Of a stretch of DNA of 64,000 bases, positions 42,676 through 54,328 are shown piece after piece; the stretch's first letter is position 1; each line of letters opens with the position of its first letter. This stretch comes from Lelliottia nimipressuralis. Lineage in GTDB: Bacteria; Pseudomonadota; Gammaproteobacteria; Enterobacterales; Enterobacteriaceae. The translations under genes were made by a program, and so were the position numbers. Below the pieces are notes generated by a model that had not been told where the DNA came from, ran no database searches, and saw nothing but the letters and a program-made list of their open reading frames with translations. The stretch lies in the NCBI RefSeq assembly GCF_004115925.1, contig NZ_SDDX01000002.1, positions 184,726 to 248,725 on the forward strand, in the 5' to 3' direction.

Positions 42676-44235
42676 ATGACAACTCGCCAACTGGTCAGTC
42701 TGGTGACTGGTGTTCTGATCTTTGCCGTGCTGATCCCCATTTGTCTGAGCGTCTGGATGGCGCACCGCCAGGCAGAAGAGAATTTCGTCGAAGCGCTGGA
42801 CCGGTACTCCTCACGCGTCTTACTTCGTGCAGATAAAGTCGTAAGCCAGGGAAAAACCGCCTTAAAACAACTCCAGCCCCTGCAAAGCACGCCCTGCAGT
42901 CACGAACATCTTCTCGACATGCGCCGGGTGGCGTTCTCCCTGCGTTACGTTCAGGAAGTGATGTACGTCGTCGACCAAAAGCCGATCTGCTCGTCGCTTG
43001 AACAGGTCAGCAACTCCGTACCTTTTCCTGCGCCTGTGCGCACCACCGCCGATGGCTATCGCGCCTGGCTAACGACGCAAAACGATCTGGACGTTAATCG
43101 TTTCATGCTGATGCTGGGAAAAGGCCACTACATGGTGGTGATTGACCCGTCATCCCTGATTGACGTTATTCCCTTTGGTTCCTGGCCGATTGATGCCGCG
43201 CTGGTCGGCGAGGACAGTAATCGGGTGTTCGCCAGCAGCAACCCACTAGACCCGCTTATCTGGAAAAAGCTCCATACGCAGAATCTCACGCGTCTCCAGC
43301 ATGATGGCTTCATGTATGTGGTCAAAGAGGTACCGGAATTACGCTATGCCGTCGTCGCCTGGGCCTCCCTGAAACCGTTAAAAGCGAGCTGGCATCAGCA
43401 GCTGCTTTTCTGGTTCCCGTTTGGTGCGCTCATCAGTTTACTGGCCGCCGCGTTTATCCTGCGCGTGTTGCGCCGTTTGCAGTCGCCACGCTATCGCCTG
43501 TTGGATGCGATCAACGCCCGCGAACTGGTGGTGCATTATCAGCCCATTGTGGCACTGGACACGGGTAAAATTACCGGTGCAGAAGCCCTCGTCCGCTGGC
43601 CGCAGCCGGACGGCAGTATGCTGTCGCCGAACATCTTTATTCCGCTGGCCGAACAGACCGGATTAACCTCCAGGCTTACCCGCCTGGTGTTCGAGAAAGT
43701 GTTTGAAGATATGGGCGAATGGCTGCGCCACAATCCGGATCAGCATATTTCGATCAACCTCTCTCCCGCCGATCTCTTTTGCACTGAATTGCCGCCCCTG
43801 CTTAGCCGCCTGCTGAACCACTGGCAGATCACACCGCAGCAGATTGCACTTGAGCTGACCGAGCGCGGATTTGCCGATCCGAAGGTGAGCGCGCCCGCGA
43901 TTGCCAGCTTCCGCCGCTCGGGCCATCCTATTCATATCGATGATTTTGGCACCGGCTACTCCAGCCTCAGCTATCTGCAGGATCTGGACGTGGACATCCT
44001 GAAAATCGACAAGTCGTTCGTGGACGCACTGGAGTACAAAAACGTCACGCCACACATTATCGAAATGGCTAAATCGCTGAAGCTGGCGATGGTCGCCGAA
44101 GGGATTGAAACAGAAGGACAGCTTGAGTGGCTGCGCCGCCACGGCGTGCAGTACGGGCAGGGCTGGTTGTACAGCAAGGCCTTGCCAAAAATTGAGTTCA
44201 TACTGTGGGCAGAGAATAACCTCGATCCAGAGTAA
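42676..44235 (+). CDS. pdeB: c-di-GMP phosphodiesterase PdeB (CSS-motif EAL protein, YlaB)
   Basis: 519-residue inner-membrane enzyme. TM1 (10-30), a periplasmic CSS-motif sensor domain with the CSS triplet (PICSSLEQ), TM2 (about 240-262), then a cytoplasmic EAL domain. EAL at 303-305 and DDFGTGYSS starting at D422 preserve the catalytic metal site, so hydrolysis of c-di-GMP is expected. Periplasmic redox control of such CSS proteins is known from the family. AAAGGAAA site at 42661. It resumes synteny with E. coli. Confidence 0.95.
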   Translation: MTTRQLVSLVTGVLIFAVLIPICLSVWMAHRQAEENFVEALDRYSSRVLLRADKVVSQGKTALKQLQPLQSTPCSHEHLLDMRRVAFSLRYVQEVMYVVDQKPICSSLEQVSNSVPFPAPVRTTADGYRAWLTTQNDLDVNRFMLMLGKGHYMVVIDPSSLIDVIPFGSWPIDAALVGEDSNRVFASSNPLDPLIWKKLHTQNLTRLQHDGFMYVVKEVPELRYAVVAWASLKPLKASWHQQLLFWFPFGALISLLAAAFILRVLRRLQSPRYRLLDAINARELVVHYQPIVALDTGKITGAEALVRWPQPDGSMLSPNIFIPLAEQTGLTSRLTRLVFEKVFEDMGEWLRHNPDQHISINLSPADLFCTELPPLLSRLLNHWQITPQQIALELTERGFADPKVSAPAIASFRRSGHPIHIDDFGTGYSSLSYLQDLDVDILKIDKSFVDALEYKNVTPHIIEMAKSLKLAMVAEGIETEGQLEWLRRHGVQYGQGWLYSKALPKIEFILWAENNLDPE

Positions 44236-44236
44236 T

Positions 44237-44257
44237 GCCCGGCGAGCCTCGCCGGGC
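44237..44257. terminator. GC-rich hairpin after pdeB
   Basis: Near-perfect inverted repeat GCCCGGCGAG / CTCGCCGGGC between convergent pdeB and ybaA. No T-run, so likely a REP-type 3' end structure. Confidence 0.55.
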
Positions 44258-44264
44258 GCACGGA

Positions 44265-44618
44265 TTACTCATCCAGCAGCGGCGCAAATCCGCCGTAGAT
44301 CATCCTTTTACCGTCAAAGGGCATCGACTCGCCGAACTCTTTCATGCGCGGGTCGGCCATCATCTGCTGGTTAGCTTTATCGCGAACCTCTTTTGAAGGA
44401 TATTCAATCCAGCTAAAGACGACCTCTTCGCCCTCTTCCGCTTTCACCGCCATGCGAAAATCGGTGAGCTTTCCATCGGGAACATCGTCAGCCCAGCACT
44501 CCACGATCCGTGTCGCGCCAAATTCTTTAAACAGCGGGGCCGCTTTTGCTGCCATCTCGCGATAAGCCTCCTTATTTTCCGCGGGAACAGCGACCACAAA
44601 ACCATCAACATACTTCAT
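44265..44618 (-). CDS. ybaA: DUF1428 protein YbaA
   Basis: 117-residue cytosolic protein of the DUF1428 (dimeric alpha-beta barrel) family. Starts MKYVDGFVVAVPAENKEAY and carries the conserved ECWADDVPDGKLTDFRMAVKA block. Function unknown. It lies downstream of lacZ on the same strand, 62 bp away, with a hairpin at 44643-44663 in between. Confidence 0.93.
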   Translation of the reverse strand: MKYVDGFVVAVPAENKEAYREMAAKAAPLFKEFGATRIVECWADDVPDGKLTDFRMAVKAEEGEEVVFSWIEYPSKEVRDKANQQMMADPRMKEFGESMPFDGKRMIYGGFAPLLDE

Positions 44619-44642
44619 GAGTCAAACCTCCGAAGTGATCAT

Positions 44643-44663
44643 GCGGCCACCTGGTGTGGCCGC
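44643..44663. terminator. Hairpin between lacZ and ybaA
   Basis: Arms GCGGCCAC (44643-44650) and GTGGCCGC (44656-44663) with a 5-nt loop. Lacks a T-run; may end or stabilise the lacZ mRNA. Confidence 0.45.
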
Positions 44664-44680
44664 CTCTGACGGATTTAAGT

Positions 44681-47870
<3,190 letters not shown>

Positions 47871-47871
47871 A

Positions 47872-48939
47872 TCAGTGCCGCGCCAACTGCTCAGCCAATA
47901 GCGCCAGGGATTTCAGCTGCTGTGCCAGCGCTTCGCGATCGGCCTGATCGGGGGCGTGACGGGCGCTGGAGTGGCGCTCCACCAGCGTGACAGGAAGCTG
48001 CGTTTGCCAGAGTTCATCCGTTGATCCGGAAAGCAGCCACTCGACGCTGCGCTCGCCGGCCACGCGAAACGCCTGCCGAATGGTGGTCAACGGCGGGGAG
48101 AACCAGGCGCTGTCAGCGGTATCATCAAATCCCACCACCGACATCTGCCCCGGTACGGCTATCCCTTTTTCAGCACAGGCGCGCATCACACCGAGGGCCA
48201 TCTGATCGTTCGCCACCAGAATGGCATCAGGAAGAGCGCTACCCGCCAGTAGCTGATGACCTTTTTCATACCCTGACGCCGCGCTCCAGTCGCCATGGGC
48301 CATCGCACACGGAACCAGATTGTCCTGCGCCAGCCGCGCCTGCCAGCCCGCGAGACGCGCGCGCGACGAGACGGAACTCTCTGGCCCGCTGAGCAAGGCA
48401 ATGCGTCGGTGTCCAAGCGACAGCAGGTGCTCTGCGCCAAGCTTAGCGCCCTGTTCCGCATCAAAGGCCAGGCGATGAACTTTCGCTTCAGGGGAGACGT
48501 CGAAGAATAACACTGGCACCGGTGCGGCAAGCTGGCGAATCTGTTCGGCGAGGGGATCGTCGAGGGGAACGTTGACCAGCAAACCTTCCACGCGCTGGGC
48601 CAGTAACTCCTGGAGTGCCGCCTGGCACCGCTCAGGATGCTCCACCATCGAAATCAGCACGCTTGCGCCGCACTCGCCCGCGCGGGATTTTACCGCAGAG
48701 GCAATTTGCGAGGGCGCATGCAGCGCCAGGTCGGTGGTAATCAGCCCCAGCGTGCGGGTTCGTTTTCCGGCCAGTTGCTGCGCACCGCGATTGGGGACGT
48801 AGTGCAGTTCAGCCATCGCCTGCTGCACCTTTTCACGGGTCCTTGCGGAGACGTGCTCCGCGTCGTTTATTACGCGGGAGACCGTCTGATAGGAAACGCC
48901 CGCCAGGCGGGCAACGTCATAGAGAGTGATGGCTTTCAT
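47872..48939 (-). CDS. lacI: Lac repressor LacI
   Basis: 355-residue LacI/GalR regulator. The HTH (ITLYDVARLAGVSYQTVSRVIN) keeps Y17, Q18 and R22, the operator-reading residues of E. coli LacI, consistent with the lacO-like half sites here. The core is a periplasmic-binding-protein fold. The C-terminal tail (LAQQLKSLALLAEQLARH) has Leu heptads like the E. coli tetramerisation helix. ATG at 48939 by homology; the 15 upstream codons overlap the promoter. Transcribed with lacZ in the same direction. Confidence 0.95.
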   Translation of the reverse strand: MKAITLYDVARLAGVSYQTVSRVINDAEHVSARTREKVQQAMAELHYVPNRGAQQLAGKRTRTLGLITTDLALHAPSQIASAVKSRAGECGASVLISMVEHPERCQAALQELLAQRVEGLLVNVPLDDPLAEQIRQLAAPVPVLFFDVSPEAKVHRLAFDAEQGAKLGAEHLLSLGHRRIALLSGPESSVSSRARLAGWQARLAQDNLVPCAMAHGDWSAASGYEKGHQLLAGSALPDAILVANDQMALGVMRACAEKGIAVPGQMSVVGFDDTADSAWFSPPLTTIRQAFRVAGERSVEWLLSGSTDELWQTQLPVTLVERHSSARHAPDQADREALAQQLKSLALLAEQLARH

Positions 48940-48995
48940 GCTTTTCGTATCGCAGCGAGAGATGCCGTTATTCTGGCACAGCACGGCGGGTAAAG

Positions 48996-49012
48996 CATGT
49001 GAGCGCTTCGCA
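48996..49012. promoter_or_regulatory. Second LacI operator, upstream of lacI
   Basis: TGTGAGCGCTTCGCA (48998-49012) shares 13 of 13 bases with the inverted lacZ-proximal operator. It lies 59 bp before the lacI ATG, placing a site at each end of lacI, about 1.2 kb apart. Confidence 0.75.
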
Positions 49013-49014
49013 GT

Positions 49015-49626
49015 TTAAACAATTCGTTCCGGCTCTGGCACCAGCGTCACCTGCGGCTTCTGACGAAACCACGGCAGGCAGATCTGGATCAGCGGGCCGA
49101 TAGCCAGCGCGTACAGGACCGTGCCCACGCCAAAGGTTCCGCCGAGCACGCAACCAATCAGCAACACCGACACTTCAATCGCCGTACGCACGCTGCGCAC
49201 CGACCAGCCCGTGCGGGCGTTAATGCCGGTCATCAGGCCGTCGCGTGGGCCGGAGCCAAAGCCTGCGCCGATGTACATTCCAGTCGCCAGCGCATTGACC
49301 ACCACGGCGGAGATGAGCAGCGCGCTGCGCGCCACCAGCGAACTCATTTCCGGGAGCAGCGACAGGGACGCATCGGCCGCCAGGCCAATCACAATGACGT
49401 TACTGATTGTGCCGAGGCCAGGGCGCTGACGCAGTGGGATCCAGAACAGCAGCACCAGCGCACCGGTCAAAATCATTACCGTGCCGATGTCCATCGTCAG
49501 CAGGCGGGCCACGCCCAGATGGAACACGTTCCACGGATCGGCACCGAGATCGGCGCGGACAAACATCGCCGTAGAAAGCCCGTAAAATCCCAGTCCGACG
49601 TAAAGTTGCAGTAAGCGACGCAGCAT
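49015..49626 (-). CDS. YczE-type integral membrane protein
   Basis: 203 residues with five to six hydrophobic segments. The block VRADLGADPWNVFHLG near the N-terminus and GAGFGSGPRDGLMTGINARTG in the middle are typical of the YczE/YitT-like DUF family. Function unknown. It diverges from a MocR regulator 84 bp away, the same pairing as yczE-yczR of other bacteria, so the regulator probably controls it. The second lac operator lies just beyond its stop. Confidence 0.85.
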   Translation of the reverse strand: MLRRLLQLYVGLGFYGLSTAMFVRADLGADPWNVFHLGVARLLTMDIGTVMILTGALVLLFWIPLRQRPGLGTISNVIVIGLAADASLSLLPEMSSLVARSALLISAVVVNALATGMYIGAGFGSGPRDGLMTGINARTGWSVRSVRTAIEVSVLLIGCVLGGTFGVGTVLYALAIGPLIQICLPWFRQKPQVTLVPEPERIV

Positions 49627-49683
49627 GATGGTTCTCCAGAAAGTTATGCTTTCATCCTGGCTGAAAATGGCTCTATGATTAAT

Positions 49684-49705
49684 GTCCAGTTTTCAAATAG
49701 TGGAC
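49684..49705. promoter_or_regulatory. Dyad in the yczE-yczR intergenic region
   Basis: GTCCA (49684-49688) and TGGAC (49701-49705) form an inverted repeat with 12 bp between. It ends 5 bp before the proposed regulator ATG and 58 bp from the yczE start; a plausible autoregulatory site. Confidence 0.4.
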
Positions 49706-49710
49706 TGCAT

Positions 49711-51132
49711 ATGTCATCTCGTCGCTTCGGTAGCCAGTCGCTGGTGCGCCTCTTAGGCCACTGGCAACAGCCCTCCTCCCGCACGCCTTTATGGCGACAA
49801 CTGGCGGACGCACTACGCCTGTTGATTCTCGATGGCCGACTGGCCCTCGATACGCGCCTGCCCGGTGAGCGCGAACTGGCTACGGTGCTCAACGTGAGCC
49901 GCACGACGATTGCCAGCGCGCTCGCACACCTGCGCGACGCCGGGTATCTGGAGAGCCGCCACGGCAGCGGCTCCCGCATTATTCTCCCGGACAGCCACGC
50001 CGTCCCGACGCGAGCGGCCATCAGCACTGCGCTGGATCTCTCAACCGCCGCGCTCAGCGCCGGGCCGGAAATTCACCAGGCTTATACCCACGCGCTCACC
50101 GCCATGACCCATCACCTCTCTCACACGGGTTATGACCAGCTGGGCTTACCGGAGCTGCGCGAAACCATCGCCGCACGCTATTCTTCGCGCGGGCTGCCGA
50201 CGCGGGCAGATGAAATTATGGTGGTCAACGGTGCGGTCAGCGGCCTGGCGCTGGTGCTGCGCATGTTGACCGGGCCAGGCGATCGGGTGGTGGTGGATCA
50301 TCCCACTTACCCGCTGGCGATTGCGGCAATCCAGGGCGCATCCTGTCGTCCTGTTGGCGTGGCGCTGCCGGAATCGGGCTGGGATACGGACGGCTTTGCC
50401 GCGACGCTGGCGCAAACCGCGCCGCGACTGGCGTATCTGATGCCGGATTTCCATAATCCCACCGGGCGCTGCATGGACATCGCCACGCGCCAGACCATCA
50501 CCGATATCGCCGCACAAACCCGCACCACGCTGGTGGTGGATGAGACCATGGTTGACCTGTGGTTTGATGCGCCACCCCCGCCGCCGCTGGCGACGTTTAA
50601 CCCGCAGGCCAACGTCATTACCCTCGGTTCGGCGGGCAAAAGTTTCTGGGGGGGATTACGCCTCGGCTGGATCCGCGCCTCGTCGCGCACCATTGCCACG
50701 CTGGCCCAGACGCGCGATACGCTCGATCTTGGATCGCCGTTGCTGGAACAGCTGGCCACCCTGTGGCTGATTGAGCACGCCGCCACTTTCCTGCCCGCAA
50801 GACGGCAGATGCTGACAGAACGCCGCGATCGCTGCAGCGCGTTAATGCGCGAGCATTTTCCGGAATGGCGTTTTCACGAACCAGAAGGCGGGCTGTCGTA
50901 TTGGGTGGAGCTGCCGGGGATGGTCGCCACGCAGCTCGGCGCGCGGGCGGAGACGCTGGGAATTCATCTCGGCACCGGCACACGCTTTGGGCTTTCCGGG
51001 GCGTTTGACCGCTATCTGCGTATGCCCTTCTCAATGGATTCGGCGCAGCTGGAAAATGCGCTACTGCGAATTAAACCGCTGTGGAACTCGCTGAACAGAA
51101 GTGAAAGTTATTTAAAACGTGGCGTAATATAA
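49711..51132 (+). CDS. MocR-subfamily regulator, YczR type
   Basis: 473 residues from the ATG at 49711. The wHTH (about 25-90) has PLWRQLADALRLLILDGRL and LPGERELATVLNVSRTTIASAL. The aminotransferase-like domain has the PLP lysine K310 in TLGSAGKSFWGGLRLGW and the PDFHNPTG and DETMVDLWF blocks. An in-frame ATG at 49675 exists, but it would place the visible dyad inside the coding region. Divergent from the YczE-like gene. Not a close paralogue of the MocR at 36262. Confidence 0.88.
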   Translation: MSSRRFGSQSLVRLLGHWQQPSSRTPLWRQLADALRLLILDGRLALDTRLPGERELATVLNVSRTTIASALAHLRDAGYLESRHGSGSRIILPDSHAVPTRAAISTALDLSTAALSAGPEIHQAYTHALTAMTHHLSHTGYDQLGLPELRETIAARYSSRGLPTRADEIMVVNGAVSGLALVLRMLTGPGDRVVVDHPTYPLAIAAIQGASCRPVGVALPESGWDTDGFAATLAQTAPRLAYLMPDFHNPTGRCMDIATRQTITDIAAQTRTTLVVDETMVDLWFDAPPPPPLATFNPQANVITLGSAGKSFWGGLRLGWIRASSRTIATLAQTRDTLDLGSPLLEQLATLWLIEHAATFLPARRQMLTERRDRCSALMREHFPEWRFHEPEGGLSYWVELPGMVATQLGARAETLGIHLGTGTRFGLSGAFDRYLRMPFSMDSAQLENALLRIKPLWNSLNRSESYLKRGVI

Positions 51133-51145
51133 CCAGCGGGAAATA

Positions 51146-51182
51146 AAAACTGCTGGCTGCACTAGATGCAGTCAGCAGTTTT
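51146..51182. terminator. Bidirectional terminator between yczR and the small operon
   Basis: Arms AAAACTGCTGGCTGCA (51146-51161) and TGCAGTCAGCAGTTTT (51167-51182) with a CTAGA loop. A and T runs on both sides suit termination of both convergent transcripts. Confidence 0.85.
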
Positions 51183-51195
51183 CACAGGTTTGTCA

Positions 51196-51411
51196 TCAGT
51201 GCTGAGGAGGAATCGGAAAACCTTTCAGAGAAATAACGAAATTTTCTCCTTCTTTCTTTATTTTCGCGCCCGTATCACACCAGTCAGACGCAATGCGAAA
51301 GAACTCATCACTTCCTACATTCCAGCCAAGACGGACGTGTTTTACGTAGCCTGAACGAAGCAGATCGCAGGCCTCTTTGTAGTCGTTGGCAGTAGACAGT
51401 TGTTGTTTCAT
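51196..51411 (-). CDS. Small protein of unknown function, partner of an RHH protein
   Basis: 71 residues: MKQQLSTANDYKEACDLLRSG then beta-strand-like segments VKHVRLGWNV and NFVISLKGF, one Cys in ASDWCDTG. I do not recognise the family. The strand/helix order faintly resembles TusA-like proteins but the Cys-Pro motif is missing. The start overlaps the stop of the upstream gene (ATGA), so the pair is translated together, as in toxin-antitoxin and similar modules. AT-rich compared with its neighbours, suggesting transfer. Confidence 0.7.
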   Translation of the reverse strand: MKQQLSTANDYKEACDLLRSGYVKHVRLGWNVGSDEFFRIASDWCDTGAKIKKEGENFVISLKGFPIPPQH

Positions 51412-51659
51412 TTTCTCTTCTTCAGAAGTTTGCGTAGAGCCTTGATTTCTTTAGGAGTAAAAGGAGTCACACTCTCTTCTTCCGTATGCTGATTATCAAT
51501 ATCCTCTTCCGTTACTCCCGCCTCTTCTACTGCCTCAAACGCCAGCAGCAGCAGTTTTTCTGTCGTCACGCTTAAATTCTCGTTATTCGCTTCGGCATAA
51601 TGACGAAGTCTCTCTTTTAGCGCTTCATCAATTTTTACGTTTAAGACTGCAGTGCCCAT
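51408..51659 (-). CDS. Ribbon-helix-helix (CopG/Arc-like) small protein
   Basis: 83 residues. Residues 1-45 (TAVLNVKIDEALKERLRHYAE then VTTEKLLLLAFEAVEE) fit a ribbon-helix-helix DNA-binding fold of the antitoxin type. An acidic linker (EEDIDNQHTEEE) and a basic tail (KEIKALRKLLKKRK) follow. The ATG at 51659 has GAAGGGAAGTGA upstream; a longer frame to 51758 is not supported. First gene of a two-gene operon with a 4-nt overlap. It probably represses its own promoter; the partner's activity is unknown. Confidence 0.75.
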   Translation of the reverse strand: MGTAVLNVKIDEALKERLRHYAEANNENLSVTTEKLLLLAFEAVEEAGVTEEDIDNQHTEEESVTPFTPKEIKALRKLLKKRK

Positions 51660-51895
51660 GTTTGTCACTTCCCTTCGGAATAAGTTATTTAATTTAATAC
51701 ACGAAGTTACCGGGGCAATCCACTGATATATTTTTTGCTTATGACGGATTAAAAACACCCCGACATTAATTTGCCAGTCTATTATTACAGGTTTATGACA
51801 ATATTATTTCATTGCAATGAAGGATGTATTACATAACCCCTTTATATTCATGGGCAATATTTTTGAAGGGGGAAATTTTTCAGGGAGGCAGAAAT

Positions 51896-52009
51896 GGGTG
51901 GGGGCCCTGCCAGCTACATCCCGGCACACACGTCATCTGCCTTGGCTGCTTCCTTCCGGATCTGACCTGGTAAACAGAGTAGTGTTGCGGGAGAACCAAC
52001 AGAGCCCCC
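51896..52009 (-). ncRNA. ffs: 4.5S RNA of the signal recognition particle
   Basis: 114 nt. Minus strand begins GGGGGCTCTGTTGGTTCTCC, contains the Ffh-binding apical region GGTCAGATCCGGAAGGAAGC and ends GGGCCCCCACCC, so that the 5' and 3' ends pair. It differs from E. coli 4.5S RNA at only a few positions. It binds Ffh to target nascent membrane proteins to FtsY and SecYEG. Confidence 0.98.
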
Positions 52010-52041
52010 ATTGAGAGCGTTGTTACCCAACGCGCTGGCGC

Positions 52042-52070
52042 ATTATCCCTGCACAGGATCGCAATTGCAA
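52042..52070 (-). promoter_or_regulatory. ffs promoter
   Basis: Minus strand: -35 TTGCAA (52070-52065), 17 bp, -10 GATAAT (52047-52042), GC-rich discriminator. Start near 52035 leaves a leader of about 25 nt before the mature RNA, in agreement with the known RNase P-processed precursor of E. coli. Confidence 0.75.
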
Positions 52071-52242
52071 GTTAACCGCGACCGGATGATGGTTTATTGC
52101 GCAAACTGTGGAATTTATCCGGGATTATGCCCATCCCCGCATGAAATCTGCGCTGGACTGCGCGATTATGCCTGTCTACATTAGACCCGAACTTCCCGCC
52201 CTTGTTCCGGAAGAATCGATGACCCTACCAAAGGAGCGCCAC

Positions 52243-52554
52243 ATGGATGAACATGACTCTTTCCCCCAACGGGTCTGGCAAATTGTGGCCTCGATTCCTG
52301 AAGGGTATGTCACCACCTATGGTGATATCGCAAGACTCGCCGGTTCCCCGCGCGCGGCGCGTCAGGTCGGCGGCGTGCTGAAACGTCTGCCGGAAGGCAG
52401 TACGCTGCCCTGGTATCGGGTGGTAAATCGACATGGCGAAATTTCACTGACCGGCCCGGATTTGCAGCGTCAGCGCCAGGCATTGCTGTCTGAAGGTGTG
52501 CAGGTGTCAGGAAAAGGGAAGATTGATATGCAGAAGTATCGCTGGGTGTATTAA
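52243..52554 (+). CDS. ybaZ: Alkyltransferase-like protein YbaZ (Atl)
   Basis: Binds O6-alkylguanine and directs it to nucleotide excision repair without transferring the alkyl group. 103 residues: HTH with the arginine finger in GSPRAARQVGGVLKRL. The active-site PCHR of true methyltransferases appears as PWYR, so the acceptor cysteine is replaced by Trp. The usual His is Tyr here. ATG at 52243 with AAGGAG six bases upstream; 45 upstream codons are unlike homologues. Confidence 0.92.
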   Translation: MDEHDSFPQRVWQIVASIPEGYVTTYGDIARLAGSPRAARQVGGVLKRLPEGSTLPWYRVVNRHGEISLTGPDLQRQRQALLSEGVQVSGKGKIDMQKYRWVY

Positions 52555-52556
52555 CT

Positions 52557-52579
52557 GCCCTCCCCGCGAAGGAGAGGGC
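52557..52579. terminator. Hairpin between ybaZ and ybaY
   Basis: GCCCTCCCC...GGAGAGGGC, arms GCCCTC (52557-52562) and GAGGGC (52574-52579). Another member of the CCCTC palindrome type; 3' end of two convergent genes. Confidence 0.5.
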
Positions 52580-52590
52580 AAAGGTCAGAC

Positions 52591-53160
52591 TTAATACTGT
52601 GTCGGTGCAGGCACGGCAGAAGACGGGTTAACCTGCGTTGGCGACGTTGACGGAACCGTCGTCGCGGCACCACCGCCCTGCTGTAACGGCACGGCAGTCT
52701 GCTGAACCGGAACCAGCGTCAGGTCAGCTTTGGTCCCGCCCTGGTTGATCACCGGCTGTACCGTATCGGTAATGAACACCAGTTTGTCGTTCACGGTAAT
52801 CGCTGCGCTCAGCAGGATACGCGCGTTCGGCTGGATTTCTGCCGGGTTAAACGGCAGCACAAAGCTGAACGGTGACTGTTTCCCTTCGGTACGTACCGCT
52901 TTCTGCGACAGCACTTTAGACGGCGCATCGGCCAGAGAAGCATCCGACAGGGTCACCGTTAAGACGGCGTCCGGCGGCAGGGCCACTTTCTGGCGGATCC
53001 ACACCGTACCGGAAACGTTAGGTTGCTGCATGGTTGGCTGTGTCGTCGCTCCAGCGGCATTTGGGTTTGGCGCTGGCGTCTGGATGTCGGCACTTTTATC
53101 CGCACAGGCAGACAGAGCAACCGCTACCGCTAAACCACTAAGCATGTGCACGAGTTTCAT
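52591..53160 (-). CDS. ybaY: YbaY-family lipoprotein (META/YscW type)
   Basis: 189-residue envelope lipoprotein. Lipobox LSAC with Cys19. A glycine/proline/threonine-rich linker precedes the YscW-like beta domain (GTVWIRQKVALPPDAVLTVTLSDASL) and a low-complexity C-terminus rich in Thr, Pro and Gln. The E. coli glycoprotein-polysaccharide-metabolism annotation is historical; real function unknown. Confidence 0.93.
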   Translation of the reverse strand: MKLVHMLSGLAVAVALSACADKSADIQTPAPNPNAAGATTQPTMQQPNVSGTVWIRQKVALPPDAVLTVTLSDASLADAPSKVLSQKAVRTEGKQSPFSFVLPFNPAEIQPNARILLSAAITVNDKLVFITDTVQPVINQGGTKADLTLVPVQQTAVPLQQGGGAATTVPSTSPTQVNPSSAVPAPTQY

Positions 53161-53364
53161 TGAGTTCTCCTTATCTTCAATGCACCAGCGGGATCGATCC
53201 CGCCAAGAGTCGTTAGCAAATACATAACGTGACTAAGTGTGGCACATATCACTTATATATGCCTGGTTTCAGCCGCTTATTCAGATTATTGCACCCATCG
53301 GACCACTCTCCTTTTTACGTTATAATCATCCTATCTTTCGCCACGGCGTTTATTGAGGACCACT

Positions 53365-54225
53365 ATGAGTCAAGCACTGAACAATCTGCTGACATTACTG
53401 AATCTGGAAAAAATTGAAGAAGGACTCTTTCGCGGGCAGAGCGAAGACCTTGGCTTACGCCAGGTTTTCGGCGGCCAGGTGGTGGGACAGGCGCTGTATG
53501 CCGCCAAAGAGACCGTGCCTGCAGACCGTCTGGTGCACTCTTTTCACAGCTATTTTTTACGTCCTGGCGACAGCGCAAAACCGATAATCTATGACGTCGA
53601 AGTGCTGCGTGACGGCAACAGTTTTAGCGCCCGCCGCGTCGCGGCCATCCAGAACGGCAAGCCGATTTTTTATATGACGGCGTCATTCCAGGCACCGGAA
53701 AGCGGCTATGAGCATCAGAAAACGATGCCGCCTGCCCCGGCACCGGACGAACTGAAATCGGAAACGGACATTGCCCGGGCGCTGGCGCATCTGTTGCCGC
53801 CGCAGGTGAAAGAAAAATTCCTTTGCGATAAACCGCTGGAAATCCGCCCGGTCGAGTTCCATAACCCGATGAAGGGCCATATCGCCGAGCCAAAACGTCA
53901 GGTGTGGATCCGCGCCAACGGCGCAATGCCGCAGGATCTTCGCGTTCACCAGTATCTGTTAGGCTATGCGTCAGATTTCAACTTCCTGCCGGTGGCGCTG
54001 CAGCCACACGGCGTGGGCTTCCTCGAAAAAGGGATGCAGGTCGCGACTATCGACCACTCCATGTGGTTCCATCGTCCGTTCGACATGAACGAATGGCTGC
54101 TGTACAGCGTGGAAAGCACCTCAGCGTCGAGCGCGCGCGGGTTTGTTCGCGGTGAGTTCTATACGCAGGAGGGCGTGCTGGTTGCCTCTACGGTGCAGGA
54201 AGGGGTAATGCGAAACCGGGGATAA
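53365..54225 (+). CDS. tesB: Acyl-CoA thioesterase II
   Basis: Cytosolic double-hotdog thioesterase of 286 residues cleaving medium and long acyl-CoAs. [24 protein letters not shown] and the second hotdog's [20 protein letters not shown] block contain the active-site Asp, Thr and Gln region. TTGAGGACC precedes the ATG at 53365. Convergent with amtB via a shared terminator. Confidence 0.97.
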   Translation: MSQALNNLLTLLNLEKIEEGLFRGQSEDLGLRQVFGGQVVGQALYAAKETVPADRLVHSFHSYFLRPGDSAKPIIYDVEVLRDGNSFSARRVAAIQNGKPIFYMTASFQAPESGYEHQKTMPPAPAPDELKSETDIARALAHLLPPQVKEKFLCDKPLEIRPVEFHNPMKGHIAEPKRQVWIRANGAMPQDLRVHQYLLGYASDFNFLPVALQPHGVGFLEKGMQVATIDHSMWFHRPFDMNEWLLYSVESTSASSARGFVRGEFYTQEGVLVASTVQEGVMRNRG

Positions 54226-54280
54226 TCTGTGCCCTTACCTCGCCCTCTTCTCGTGACGGTCCGTGACTGAGGGAAAAAAT

Positions 54281-54305
54281 AAAGCCTCCCATCGGGAGGC
54301 TTTTT
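54281..54305. terminator. Bidirectional terminator between tesB and amtB
   Basis: AAAGCCTCCC-ATC-GGGAGGCTTT with A and T runs on either side. Confidence 0.92.
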
Positions 54306-54328
54306 GCTACAGGAGAAACTCAATCTGC

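Noticed and set aside
51817..52014. Open frame running through ffs
   Set aside because: It crosses the 4.5S RNA gene on the opposite strand and has no homology.
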